A DNA stretch of 64,000 nucleotides from Bacillota bacterium (GTDB lineage: Bacteria; Bacillota; Clostridia; Lachnospirales; Lachnospiraceae): the NCBI GenBank assembly GCA_023439505.1, contig JAEXNR010000029.1:62001-126000 (forward strand), in the 5' to 3' direction. Within the stretch, counting starts at the first letter, position 1, and each line of letters starts with the position of its first letter. The notes below the pieces were generated by a model. The model searched no databases, had not been told where the DNA came from, and saw nothing but the letters and a program-made list of their open reading frames with translations. A program made the position numbers and the translations under genes. Of this stretch, positions 16,931 to 25,606 are shown piece after piece.

Positions 16931-19492
16931 CTACTGTTGAACTTTTAAAAGAGAGATAAGTTCCGCTTCCCTGATCGGTCGGCTATATAAAAAGCCCTGT
17001 ATCTTATCGCAGTCATGCCGCTGGAGATAATCCAACTGTTCCTGCTTCTCTACCCCTTCCGCAACAACACATAATCCCATACTCTTTCCGATGGTCACGA
17101 TATGCCCGGTTAAGGTATCCCCTTTTTCATCCACAATATTATCGATGAAAGTCTTATCCACTTTTAATGTTGTGATCGGCAGCTGCTTTAGATAATTCAG
17201 GGAGGAATATCCTTTTCCAAAATCATCAAGGGCAATTCTGATCTTTCTGTTACTCAGATGCTCCAGATTCGTCACAATACTATCGAAGGACTCCATAAAA
17301 ATAGATTCTGTTATTTCAAGTTCCAGACTTGCAGGCTCCAGATGGAATTCATCCAGCACACGATCAACAATTTCATAAAAATCTGCCTGCAGAAGCTGCA
17401 AAATAGATACATTGACGGATACCATCAAATTATGGTGCCCCATGTCATGCAGTTGTTTCAAAAACATACATGCTTTTCTCAGCACCCAGGTCCCGAGAGG
17501 AATAATCAGATGAGTATCCTCCGCTACCTGAATGAATTTTAACGGAGACACATTCCCAAGAACGGGGCTTTTCCAACGCAGCAAGGCTTCAAAGCCTGTT
17601 ATTTTCTTCGCCTTCAGATCAAGCTGGGGCTGATAATAAACCTCAAATTCATCATGCTCCAGTGCGGTATGCAGATATTTCTCAATGCTTACCCGCTCCG
17701 TGAACACCTCATTTAAGGATTCGTCATAAACAACATAGTTTTTCTTTCCCTTCTCCTTCGCCCGGTACATGGCAATGTCCGCATATTTTAATAACTGCTC
17801 AAAATCGGTACTATGCTCCGGATATAGAACAATTCCAATGCTGAGGCTGATATGAAGGTTACTGTCAAGGATGCAAAACTCCTCATTAAATTTCAACAGA
17901 ATCTCTGATGCAAACTTCTGTGCAGCCTCCCTTCCGGAAGTATTCTCCAGAATAAGAATAAATTCATCTCCGCTAAGCCGGTAAACATGATCTCCTCCTC
18001 CCGCCAGATGCTTGATCCGTTCACATACCCCGATGATTAATTGATCTCCGAAGGCATGACCCATAGCATCATTTACATACTTAAAATTATCAATATCTAT
18101 GAATAACAGCGCAGATTTGCCTCTCCCGGGCACAAATATGTAGTTGGCGTTCTCATACAGGGAAAGCTTGTTGGGTAATCCGGTAAGGGAATCAAAATAA
18201 GCCAGATAAGCCAGTTTCTCTTCTCCAATCCGTATCTTTTCATTGATGCTTAAGATCTCATCATACTGCTGTCTCATCTCTTCGTCGGAGGCAGTGAGCT
18301 CTTCATAAAGCTGTACCAATTCTTCATGATTATCCGAAAGTTCCTTTTTCATGCGTCTGATCCTTCTGATATAGAACAATAGCACTGCGATAAAGATCCA
18401 TGCCACCACAAAGGCAGACAAAACGCTGATGACCAGTGTTTGATAGGTTTCAAAAAAAGAAAATGGCCGGTTAATCAGTTCATACTCTTTTGGCAGTTTA
18501 GAGATTGGAATCCGAAAACGCTGTAATTGCTGATAATCAAAAACCTTCCTTCTCGATTCCGGTGCTATCACCGGGATATTCGCTATACTCTCCCCCTTAA
18601 GAATCCGCAATGCCAGGGTGGCTGCATTTTCTCCCTGCATCCTTCCGCTTAACATGGCACCTCCAATGGTACCCCTGTTCAGTCCAAAGTCATATAATTC
18701 ATATACAGGAACACTGCTGTTGGCACTCACATCCTGTATCACATATTCCATGTCAAAGAGTCTGTTCTTACCGTCACTGTAATAGGTAGTCAGAAGTACG
18801 ATGCTATTCTGATCCAGTTTCCCGACCTGACGGATCATCTGCTCATACTCCATGTCATTGCATGGTATGATATTGATACCACTGTCAAAGTTCCTGATTT
18901 TATCAGAAACAAGTCTTCCGGTGGATGTTCCGCTCTCAGAGTTATCATAAACCAGATAGATATTCTTTATGGATGGATTAATTTCCTTCGCCGCTTTTAA
19001 TGTATCCGTCGGATCTATTACCTCCACAACACCGGTTACCCGGTCATATCCCTTGGTGAGGCTTGCTACACCGCTTTGATTAACACCGCAGAATACCACC
19101 GGGGCATCCGAGAATAACTCTTCCCTGTTATTCAACGCGAATTCCAATGCTGCATCGTCTGTTGTTAGTATCATATCGATCTTTTTATTTTGATATTTGA
19201 ATTTATAATATTGATAGAGATAATCGATATTCTCTCTGGATGGGTAGTTTTTCCAATCCATATATTCCACCAGGGGAATGATATTATCACCGCTTGCCAG
19301 AAGCGTATCAACAATGCCGTTTGCTTCTTCCTTCGACCAGGTCAGTCCCTGATGATACGAATTCAGGATAAGTATGTTCATGACCTTATATTGATCCTGC
19401 GCATTGGCGGTATTGGGATACATTATAATAAGAAGAAGTAAAAGAGCTGCAAAAAAAGTATGTTTCCGTTTTAAATATTTTTTTCTAACCAT
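16931..19492 (-). CDS. GGDEF-EAL cyclic-di-GMP enzyme with periplasmic binding-protein sensor
   Basis: 853 residues. A signal sequence or first membrane helix (about 10-32) is followed by an extracytoplasmic domain of the ABC substrate-binding type (about 40-330; opens NILILNSYHQGLTWSKEE). TM2 (about 348-372) and a coiled coil (about 375-425) follow, then GGDEF (about 430-590) and EAL (about 600-845). The cyclase loop reads SGDEF, a variant that can be active. The EAL domain keeps FEALLRW, DDFGKGYSS and VVAEGVE, so phosphodiesterase activity is expected. ATG 19492 follows GGAGG by 6 bases. It probably links an extracellular ligand to c-di-GMP level; the net direction is unknown. Confidence 0.95.
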   Translation of the reverse strand: MVRKKYLKRKHTFFAALLLLLIIMYPNTANAQDQYKVMNILILNSYHQGLTWSKEEANGIVDTLLASGDNIIPLVEYMDWKNYPSRENIDYLYQYYKFKYQNKKIDMILTTDDAALEFALNNREELFSDAPVVFCGVNQSGVASLTKGYDRVTGVVEVIDPTDTLKAAKEINPSIKNIYLVYDNSESGTSTGRLVSDKIRNFDSGINIIPCNDMEYEQMIRQVGKLDQNSIVLLTTYYSDGKNRLFDMEYVIQDVSANSSVPVYELYDFGLNRGTIGGAMLSGRMQGENAATLALRILKGESIANIPVIAPESRRKVFDYQQLQRFRIPISKLPKEYELINRPFSFFETYQTLVISVLSAFVVAWIFIAVLLFYIRRIRRMKKELSDNHEELVQLYEELTASDEEMRQQYDEILSINEKIRIGEEKLAYLAYFDSLTGLPNKLSLYENANYIFVPGRGKSALLFIDIDNFKYVNDAMGHAFGDQLIIGVCERIKHLAGGGDHVYRLSGDEFILILENTSGREAAQKFASEILLKFNEEFCILDSNLHISLSIGIVLYPEHSTDFEQLLKYADIAMYRAKEKGKKNYVVYDESLNEVFTERVSIEKYLHTALEHDEFEVYYQPQLDLKAKKITGFEALLRWKSPVLGNVSPLKFIQVAEDTHLIIPLGTWVLRKACMFLKQLHDMGHHNLMVSVNVSILQLLQADFYEIVDRVLDEFHLEPASLELEITESIFMESFDSIVTNLEHLSNRKIRIALDDFGKGYSSLNYLKQLPITTLKVDKTFIDNIVDEKGDTLTGHIVTIGKSMGLCVVAEGVEKQEQLDYLQRHDCDKIQGFLYSRPIREAELISLLKVQQ

Positions 19493-19534
19493 ACTAACCC
19501 TCCATGCTGCCAATACCTGCGGATCCGGGGATCG
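19490..19534 (-). repeat. Leader repeat, copy 2
   Basis: On the minus strand the bases before the GGDEF-EAL start include ATTGGCAGCATGGAGG and TTAGTATG, as in copies 1 and 3. Upstream it aligns with the distal unit of copy 3 (shared GAT..CC..AT.CGC.GG.ATTGG), about 17 of 24 positions. Confidence 0.5.
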
Positions 19535-19925
19535 GCAAATTACGGATTGAACGTTTTTCCTTTCAATCTATCCATCTTTATCCTGTGTAATCACTTATTA
19601 CCCTTATCAATGCTTTTAGATTCATTTCAACATGAACAGTGCTTTTTTGACAACATTATCCTTATATTTCATATTGTATACCATATTTAGGAATCTGCCA
19701 AGTAGTTTCCTTTGTTTTATCTTATCCTTTGTGTACTGCTACGTGACGCAACTAAGTGCCTGCGGCTCCGCTTCGAAATCGTTTGTCGAAATCATAGTTA
19801 TGGCCTTGAATGGGGAGTAAACCGAAACGTTATAATATTGTAAAGTATGTTATATTTTGTGACATCCATTGAAAAGAACGGCAATATCAAGTATAATCTC
19901 GGTATCAAGTATCCTGGAGGTCCTT
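19535..19925 (+). other. Intergenic region between divergent GGDEF-EAL and chemoreceptor genes
   Basis: About 390 bp without a convincing gene. A TATAAT at 19831-19836 with TTGAAT at 19806-19811 (19-bp spacer) may be the chemoreceptor promoter. A GC-richer stretch (about 19740-19800) with a small TTCGA/TCGAA inverted repeat lies upstream of it. I compared it by eye with c-di-GMP-I riboswitches and did not find the required conserved core. Confidence 0.35.
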
Positions 19926-21407
19926 ATGAAGCAGCATGACAAGGTTATTGTAACATTGGATTATTCGAAACCAAATCTGATTAATTATTGTGTCACCGGT
20001 GGGATCGTATTCGTACTGGTCATTATGAATCTTGTGGAAAAATCCTACACTCCCTGTATCGCAGTTAGTACCGCCTTTGCCCTCTCCTCCCTTATTTACT
20101 GGCTAAAACCCATTCCGCAAATAATGAAGAGTCTGCTGCTGCCCCTCTCTCCGGCAATATTAAATATGGTTCTGGTTCTGATTGATCAGGAGTCTACCAC
20201 TTTCTTCTCCGTTATGATCGCCTGCCTGATCATGGGGGCCCTCTATTATGAGCAGAAGCTGCTCCTCTTCCATATCGTTTTGATTAATATTCTATGCCTT
20301 ATTCCCGTCATCGTCCTGCATAACGGACTGGTCACTACTCAGGTGCCTGCAAGTGAAGGATTTAGTCATCTCCTTCGTATCGATCTTGCCGCCTTCATAT
20401 TATTTCTACTGACCAGAAGGGGATACCAATATATCCACAAAGCCACCCTGGCAAAACAGGAATCGGAGGAACTACTGGTAAAGCTGGGTCTCATGATGGA
20501 TTCTGTACGCAAGACCTCTGATCTGCTGGATCAGGGAATTGTATCTGCAGGCTCCAATATAACGGAAGTGGAGCAATCCAGCAATTATGTGATGGCTGCA
20601 ACCAATCAGATGGCAGAAGGCATTACACAGCAGTCCCAATTTTCCTCGGACGTGAATGATCTTGCCGAAAATTCTCTGGAGAAAATGGAGCTGACCAGGT
20701 CCTTATCAGAAAACGTGGTATATACCGCCAATGCCCTGATCTCTGTTATGGAGGATAATCAGAGTCAGGTAACCCGGATGAATCAGGAAATGCAGTCCAT
20801 CAGCCAGAGTACCGATTCCACCCATTCTGCGGTCAGTGTTCTGCAGGAAAATATGGCTTCCATCAATCATCTGCTGGGTGATATTAATCAAATTGCGAAA
20901 AGGACCAATCTGCTGGCACTCAATGCATCCATCGAGGCTGCGAGAGCAGGGGAACAGGGCAGGGGATTTGCTGTGGTGGCAGGGGAAGTAAGAGAGCTAT
21001 CCGCACAGACCCACCATACCCTCCACAATATCTCAGTCATCATAGACCGCATGAATACCTCTACCCAAAATACGCTGGAGCAGGTAATAGCCGAGAAGAC
21101 TGCCATCCACCAGGGAAAACTTATTATGGATCATCTTTTGGATCGTTTTCAGCATATGAAGACAAGCTTTCTCTCTTTGGATCAGGAGATAGATAAAGAA
21201 AATGAATATATGAAGGATATTGCAGGTAACTTTGACAAGATTATGCAATCTATTAAGAAGATCGCAGAAATATCTCTGGATCATTCTGCTGCCGCGCAGG
21301 AGATCAGCGCTTCCATAGAAGCGCAAAACACCCATCTATCCTATATCACCAGTCAGATGGATCTGCTGAAGAATCAATCCTGTGAGCTTAAGAACACCCT
21401 GGAATAA
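19926..21407 (+). CDS. Polytopic methyl-accepting chemotaxis protein without extracellular domain
   Basis: A 493-residue chemoreceptor. The first ~165 residues contain about six hydrophobic helices with short loops (VFVLVIMNLV, LLPLSPAILNMVLVLI, FHIVLINILCLIPVIVL). There is no HAMP signature, and the signalling domain starts directly. The tip motif is complete (NLLALNASIEAARAGEQGRGFAVVAGEVRELSAQT, about 323-357). Such membrane-bundle receptors are suspected to sense membrane state or a ligand within the bilayer. ATG 19926 has GGAGG 5 bases upstream; an ORF start 57 bp earlier has none. The stop is followed by AAGGAGGG and a small hairpin. Confidence 0.92.
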   Translation: MKQHDKVIVTLDYSKPNLINYCVTGGIVFVLVIMNLVEKSYTPCIAVSTAFALSSLIYWLKPIPQIMKSLLLPLSPAILNMVLVLIDQESTTFFSVMIACLIMGALYYEQKLLLFHIVLINILCLIPVIVLHNGLVTTQVPASEGFSHLLRIDLAAFILFLLTRRGYQYIHKATLAKQESEELLVKLGLMMDSVRKTSDLLDQGIVSAGSNITEVEQSSNYVMAATNQMAEGITQQSQFSSDVNDLAENSLEKMELTRSLSENVVYTANALISVMEDNQSQVTRMNQEMQSISQSTDSTHSAVSVLQENMASINHLLGDINQIAKRTNLLALNASIEAARAGEQGRGFAVVAGEVRELSAQTHHTLHNISVIIDRMNTSTQNTLEQVIAEKTAIHQGKLIMDHLLDRFQHMKTSFLSLDQEIDKENEYMKDIAGNFDKIMQSIKKIAEISLDHSAAAQEISASIEAQNTHLSYITSQMDLLKNQSCELKNTLE

Positions 21408-21525
21408 ACATCTTATACAAAGAAGGAGGGACACAAGTTGATGATGTGTGCCATTCACGCAGCGAAATGTCCGCTGCCGGCATCACCATCAATTTTGATA
21501 TCCCTCAATCAATGCAGAAAACTCT

Positions 21526-23133
21526 TTATTTTAAGTTCTCCACTGCCGCTCTTTCTATAGAGAGGCCTTTTTTATATCGTTTCATAAATTCTTCAAAGCC
21601 TTCCATATCCTTAGGATCAGGCTCTACCGTTGTTCCTTTCTGTTTTGTGAACACTGCTTTGTCCAGATATTCTTCCAGAGACGGATAGTCCTTTTTATGC
21701 ATCAGATAGGAAGCGAGGAGGGCAATTCCCCATGCACCGCCTTCGCCGGCACTTTCCATGACCGATACGGGAACATGAATGGCGCCTGCCATCATTCTTT
21801 GCCCCACTTCCCTGGATTTGAACAAACCGCCATGTCCCAGCATCTGATCCAGTTTAACGCCTTCCTCCTTTAACAGAATATCCAATCCGATCTTCATTGC
21901 ACCAAGGGCTGTAAACAGGTTTACTCTCATGAAGTTTGCCAGCGTAAAATGACTGTCCGGCGTGCGGACAAACAGCGGCCGCCCCTCTTCAAAGCCTGTC
22001 ATATGCTCTCCTGACAGATATCCGTAGGCCAGCAAACCACCGCCATCCGCATCTCCCTGTAGTGCCTGTTGATACAGCGTATCATAAAGAGTACTCATGT
22101 TCAGGTCCAATCCCAGAACCCTGGTAAATTCACCGAATAATCCCACCCAGGCATTTAGGTCCGAAGAACAGTTATTGGAATGCGCCATGGCTACCAGATT
22201 GCCGGTGGGCGTTGTTACAAGATCAATCTCAGGATATACCTTTGATAATTCCTTTTCCAAAACTACCATGGCAAATACAGAGGTTCCGGCAGACACATTT
22301 CCCGTTCGTTTTGCAACACTGTTGGTTGCCACCATTCCGGTTCCCGCATCCCCTTCCGGCGGACAAAGAGGAATTCCGGCCATCAGCTGTCCGTCAGGAT
22401 CCAGGAGTTTTGCTCCTTCCTCTGTCAGTGTTCCGGCACATTCCCCTGCCGTCAGAACCTGCGGCAGAATTTCTTCAAGCTTCCAGGGATAGCTCTTTGC
22501 GGTGATTAATTCATTAAACTGATTCATCATCTTCTGATGATACTGGCCTGTGCTGCAGTCTATGGGAAACATTCCGGAGGCATCTCCCACACCTAAGGCT
22601 CTCTTTCCGGTAAGCTTCCAGTGAATATATCCGGCAAGTGTTGTAAAATATGTAATTTGCTCCACATGGGCTTCCTGATTTAAGATTGCCTGGTACAGAT
22701 GGGCAATGCTCCACCTTTGCGGAATATTATATTGAAACAGTTCTGTTAATATCTTACACGCCTCTTCCGTAATATTATTACGCCAGGTTCTAAAGGGAAC
22801 CAGTAATTCCCCCTCCCCATCAAAAGCCATATACCCATGCATCATGGCGCTAAAGCCGATGGCGCCCACCGTCTTTAGCGTAACCCCGTACTCTTGCTTT
22901 ACCTGCTTTGCCATATCACGATAGCTGTCCTGTAAACCGTTCCAGATATCTTCTACCCCATAGGTCCACAGATTATCCTGATAACTGTTTTCCCAGTCAT
23001 GGCTGCCTATGGCAATGGGCATATGATCTTCATCCAGCAATACTGCTTTTATACGGGTAGAACCAAATTCTATGCCCAGCGCTGTTTTACCGGCCTCAAT
23101 TCTCTGCTTTCTCTCATTTACCGTAACACTCAT
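21526..23133 (-). CDS. FGGY-family sugar kinase, ribulokinase role in the arabinose operon
   Basis: 535 residues, two FGGY/actin-like ATPase domains. The N-terminal phosphate loop reads GIEFGSTRIKAVLLDE; the substrate region contains GFSAMMHGYMAFD; the C-terminal ATP site contains VMESAGEGGAWGIALLASY. Placed last in an araA-araD-kinase operon, it most likely phosphorylates L-ribulose to L-ribulose 5-phosphate, but its MHG motif is closer to xylulokinase-type members than to classical AraB. GGGGAGGG lies 8-9 bases before ATG. The 128-bp gap after araD holds a hairpin. The last bases overlap a spurious plus-strand frame. Confidence 0.9.
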   Translation of the reverse strand: MSVTVNERKQRIEAGKTALGIEFGSTRIKAVLLDEDHMPIAIGSHDWENSYQDNLWTYGVEDIWNGLQDSYRDMAKQVKQEYGVTLKTVGAIGFSAMMHGYMAFDGEGELLVPFRTWRNNITEEACKILTELFQYNIPQRWSIAHLYQAILNQEAHVEQITYFTTLAGYIHWKLTGKRALGVGDASGMFPIDCSTGQYHQKMMNQFNELITAKSYPWKLEEILPQVLTAGECAGTLTEEGAKLLDPDGQLMAGIPLCPPEGDAGTGMVATNSVAKRTGNVSAGTSVFAMVVLEKELSKVYPEIDLVTTPTGNLVAMAHSNNCSSDLNAWVGLFGEFTRVLGLDLNMSTLYDTLYQQALQGDADGGGLLAYGYLSGEHMTGFEEGRPLFVRTPDSHFTLANFMRVNLFTALGAMKIGLDILLKEEGVKLDQMLGHGGLFKSREVGQRMMAGAIHVPVSVMESAGEGGAWGIALLASYLMHKKDYPSLEEYLDKAVFTKQKGTTVEPDPKDMEGFEEFMKRYKKGLSIERAAVENLK

Positions 23134-23203
23134 ATTGTATACCCTCCCCTTTTCAATCCTGCACCGTCAGTCATTCCCGTCATCGTTTGGATGTTGCTGC
23201 GGT

Positions 23204-23232
23204 GCCGTCTGTGGCGCCGTCCGTCAGACGGC
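23204..23232 (-). other. Intercistronic hairpin between araD and the kinase gene
   Basis: Perfect 8-bp stem GCCGTCTG/CAGACGGC with a 13-base GC-rich loop and no T tract. It may protect or process the mRNA and adjust the relative yield of kinase. Confidence 0.5.
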
Positions 23233-23261
23233 TTACGATCCTTGTCTCTTCCCGCAGATGA

Positions 23262-23957
23262 TTATGTTTGACCGTAATAAGCATGTTCTCCATGTTTTCT
23301 CAGGTAATGCTTATCTGCGATTACCTGGGGTGCAGGCTTTATATCCGTCCGAATCAATTCAGAGTAGCATGCCATTTTCGCTACTTCTTCCAGCACTACC
23401 GCATTGTGCACTGCCTCGTCTGCATCCTTCCCCCAGGTAAAGGGACCATGATTGGTGCACAGTATCCCCGGCATATGAAGGGGATTGATCTTTTCCCCCT
23501 CCAGGGTTTCAATGATGACAAGACCTGTGTTTTTCTCATATTCTCCATTAATCTCTTCCTCTGTCAGACTTCTGGCACAGGGAATGGCACCATAGAAGTA
23601 ATCTGCATGGGTGGTTCCGTACAGGGGAATGCTTCTGCCCGCCTGAGCCCAGGAGGTTGCCCAGGTGGAATGGGTATGGACAATACCGCCAAGTTCGGTG
23701 TAGTTCTTATATAGTTCTATATGGGTTGCCGTATCGGAGGAAGGGCGGTATTTCCCCTCGATGCACCTTCCCGTAAGATCAACCACAACCATATCACCGG
23801 CCTTCATATCCTCATAGGCTACTCCGCTGGGCTTGATTACCATGTATCCGCTTTCACGGTCTATGGCACTGACATTTCCCCAGGTATAAGTTACCAGACC
23901 ACGCCTGGGAAGCTCCATATTGGCCTGGTATACAATATTCTTTAATTCTTCCAGCAT
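23262..23957 (-). CDS. araD: L-ribulose-5-phosphate 4-epimerase
   Basis: 231 residues, the standard length. Class-II aldolase fold: LVTYTWGNVSAIDR (about 20-33), KPSGVAYEDM, the zinc-binding VHTHSTWATSWAQAG (about 93-107), PLYGTTHADYFYG, and TNHGPFTWGKDADEAVHNA with the third His. It converts L-ribulose 5-phosphate to D-xylulose 5-phosphate, delivering arabinose carbon to the pentose phosphate or phosphoketolase route. I chose the ATG at 23957 (AGAGG 9 bases upstream), which gives the family length; an upstream in-frame ATG at 24023 overlaps araA. It follows araA by 31 bp. Confidence 0.95.
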   Translation of the reverse strand: MLEELKNIVYQANMELPRRGLVTYTWGNVSAIDRESGYMVIKPSGVAYEDMKAGDMVVVDLTGRCIEGKYRPSSDTATHIELYKNYTELGGIVHTHSTWATSWAQAGRSIPLYGTTHADYFYGAIPCARSLTEEEINGEYEKNTGLVIIETLEGEKINPLHMPGILCTNHGPFTWGKDADEAVHNAVVLEEVAKMACYSELIRTDIKPAPQVIADKHYLRKHGEHAYYGQT

Positions 23958-23988
23958 TCTGTTTGACCTCTTTTCTGCATTGCAATTC

Positions 23989-25485
23989 TTATCGATAAGA
24001 AAGCGCGTTCCACCGCAATTCATTCTTCAGTGTTCTGATGGTGGTTGTCTCATCAATCAGTACGGCCTCTATCCCCATGGCAGCTGCCCAGTCACACATC
24101 TGCTCTGCATTAAGATCATAGGAGAAGGCGGTATGATGTGCTCCTCCGGCCAGTATCCAGGCTTCCGCACCTGTGGTCAGGTTCGGCTGCGGCCTCCAGA
24201 AGGCTGCTGCTACCGGAAGGTTTGGCATTGCCTCCTCTAACGGCAGGCATTCTACCGGATTCACCAGCAGGCGGAAACGGTTACCCAGATCAATCAAAGA
24301 GGTTGCCACTCCTTTCCCTTCCTTGGAGGTGAATACAAGACGTGCCGGATCCTCTCTGTTGCCCATAGACAGCGGGCTTACCTTGATTCCAACCTTCCCC
24401 TGTGCTATGGTCGGGCAGACTTCCAGCATATGCGCCTGAAGAATTCCTTCTCTGCCGGTTTCCAGATGATAGGTATAGTCCTCCATGAAGGAAGTTCCCT
24501 TCGCGTTCTTCATTCCCTGGGTCATAAGCTTCATGAGGCGAACCATGCCCGCAGTCTTCCAGTCTCCTTCCGCACCAAAGCCATAGCCCTTCTCCATCAG
24601 CCGCTGGATGGCCAGCCCGGGAAGCTGCTTCAAACCGGAGAGCATCTCAAAGTTTGTAACAATTGCATGATAATTTCTCTCCTCAAGAAACTTCTCAAAT
24701 CCGATTTCAATTGAAGCCTGAACGGCTACATGTTCTTTGAATTCCTTCGGATCTCTTCCCTCGGTAATTATCTCATATTTCTCGTAATATTCTTCCACCA
24801 GAGCATCAATCTCACCCTGAGCTGCCTGATCCACATATCCGGCGATATCCGTGATATTATAGGCATCAATCTCCCAACCGAACTTAATATGGGCTTCCAC
24901 CTTGTCTCCTTCGGTGACAGCCACATTTCTCATATTGTCACCTACACGAAGGATGCGAAGATGACTGCTCTCGATAATGCCTACCGCCGTAATCATCCAC
25001 TCAGCCATACGCCCAATCAGCGCCGGGTCCTCCCAGTAACCGGCAATCACCTTACGCTCCAGTCCCATTCTGCTGACAATATGACCATATTCTCTGTCCC
25101 CGTGGGCGGACTGGTTGGTGTTCATGAAATCCATATCAATGGTGCTGTAAGGGATGGCTTTATTAAACTGGGTATGCAGATGCAGCAGGGGCTTGCGATA
25201 CTCCTGAAGTCCCAGAATCCAGGACTTTGCGGGAGAGAAGGTATGCATCCAGGTAATAACACCCGCACAATTCTCATCCGCATTGGCATCATTGAATATT
25301 TTCCTGATGGATGCGTTGTCAATCAGGGTCGGTTTCCAAACCACTTCAAAAGGCAGCAGCCCTGACTGATTCAGCCCCTCCACCATGATTTTGGAATGCT
25401 CTGCTACAACATTCAGACACTCTTCTCCGTACAATGCCTGTGATCCGGTTGCAAACCAGAACTGATACTCTTTTTTCTCCAACAT
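23989..25485 (-). CDS. araA: L-arabinose isomerase
   Basis: 498 residues, normal for AraA. It opens with EYQFWFATGSQALYGEE, the conserved start of the family, followed by WMHTFSPAKSWILGL, LLHLHTQFNKAIPYSTIDMDFMNTNQSAHGDREYG (residues about 110-145) and the metal ligands Glu/His in the central and C-terminal part (GFGAEGDWKTAGMVR; ILAGGAHHTAFS). It converts L-arabinose to L-ribulose in the cytoplasm. AGGAGG lies 8 bases before ATG. First gene of the operon, behind a good promoter with an inverted repeat. Confidence 0.97.
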   Translation of the reverse strand: MLEKKEYQFWFATGSQALYGEECLNVVAEHSKIMVEGLNQSGLLPFEVVWKPTLIDNASIRKIFNDANADENCAGVITWMHTFSPAKSWILGLQEYRKPLLHLHTQFNKAIPYSTIDMDFMNTNQSAHGDREYGHIVSRMGLERKVIAGYWEDPALIGRMAEWMITAVGIIESSHLRILRVGDNMRNVAVTEGDKVEAHIKFGWEIDAYNITDIAGYVDQAAQGEIDALVEEYYEKYEIITEGRDPKEFKEHVAVQASIEIGFEKFLEERNYHAIVTNFEMLSGLKQLPGLAIQRLMEKGYGFGAEGDWKTAGMVRLMKLMTQGMKNAKGTSFMEDYTYHLETGREGILQAHMLEVCPTIAQGKVGIKVSPLSMGNREDPARLVFTSKEGKGVATSLIDLGNRFRLLVNPVECLPLEEAMPNLPVAAAFWRPQPNLTTGAEAWILAGGAHHTAFSYDLNAEQMCDWAAAMGIEAVLIDETTTIRTLKNELRWNALSYR

Positions 25486-25517
25486 AACTTATTCCTCCTA
25501 TCAAATTATCCTCATGC

Positions 25518-25561
25518 TACTATGCTAAGAATAGTATATTTGTTTGGGGTTATTCCGGCAA
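25518..25561 (-). promoter_or_regulatory. Promoter and probable operator of the araA-araD-kinase operon
   Basis: Minus strand: TTGCCG (25556-25561), 17-bp spacer, TATACT (25533-25538). The inverted repeat TACTAT-7-ATAGTA (25518-25536) covers the -10 box and the expected start site. Confidence 0.6.
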
Positions 25562-25606
25562 TTGCGCCTTCCTACCGTATCCTTCAAAAAGTTACCGATT
25601 GCTACC

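Noticed and set aside
19740..19850. Possible c-di-GMP-I riboswitch upstream of the six-helix chemoreceptor (GACGCAA and AAACCGA elements)
   Set aside because: The GAAA tetraloop, the GCAAACC element and correct order of conserved blocks are missing; the resemblance is a few short words only.
24730..25365. 211-residue plus-strand frame opposite araA
   Set aside because: Antisense to a highly conserved gene; its length follows from the codon bias of araA.
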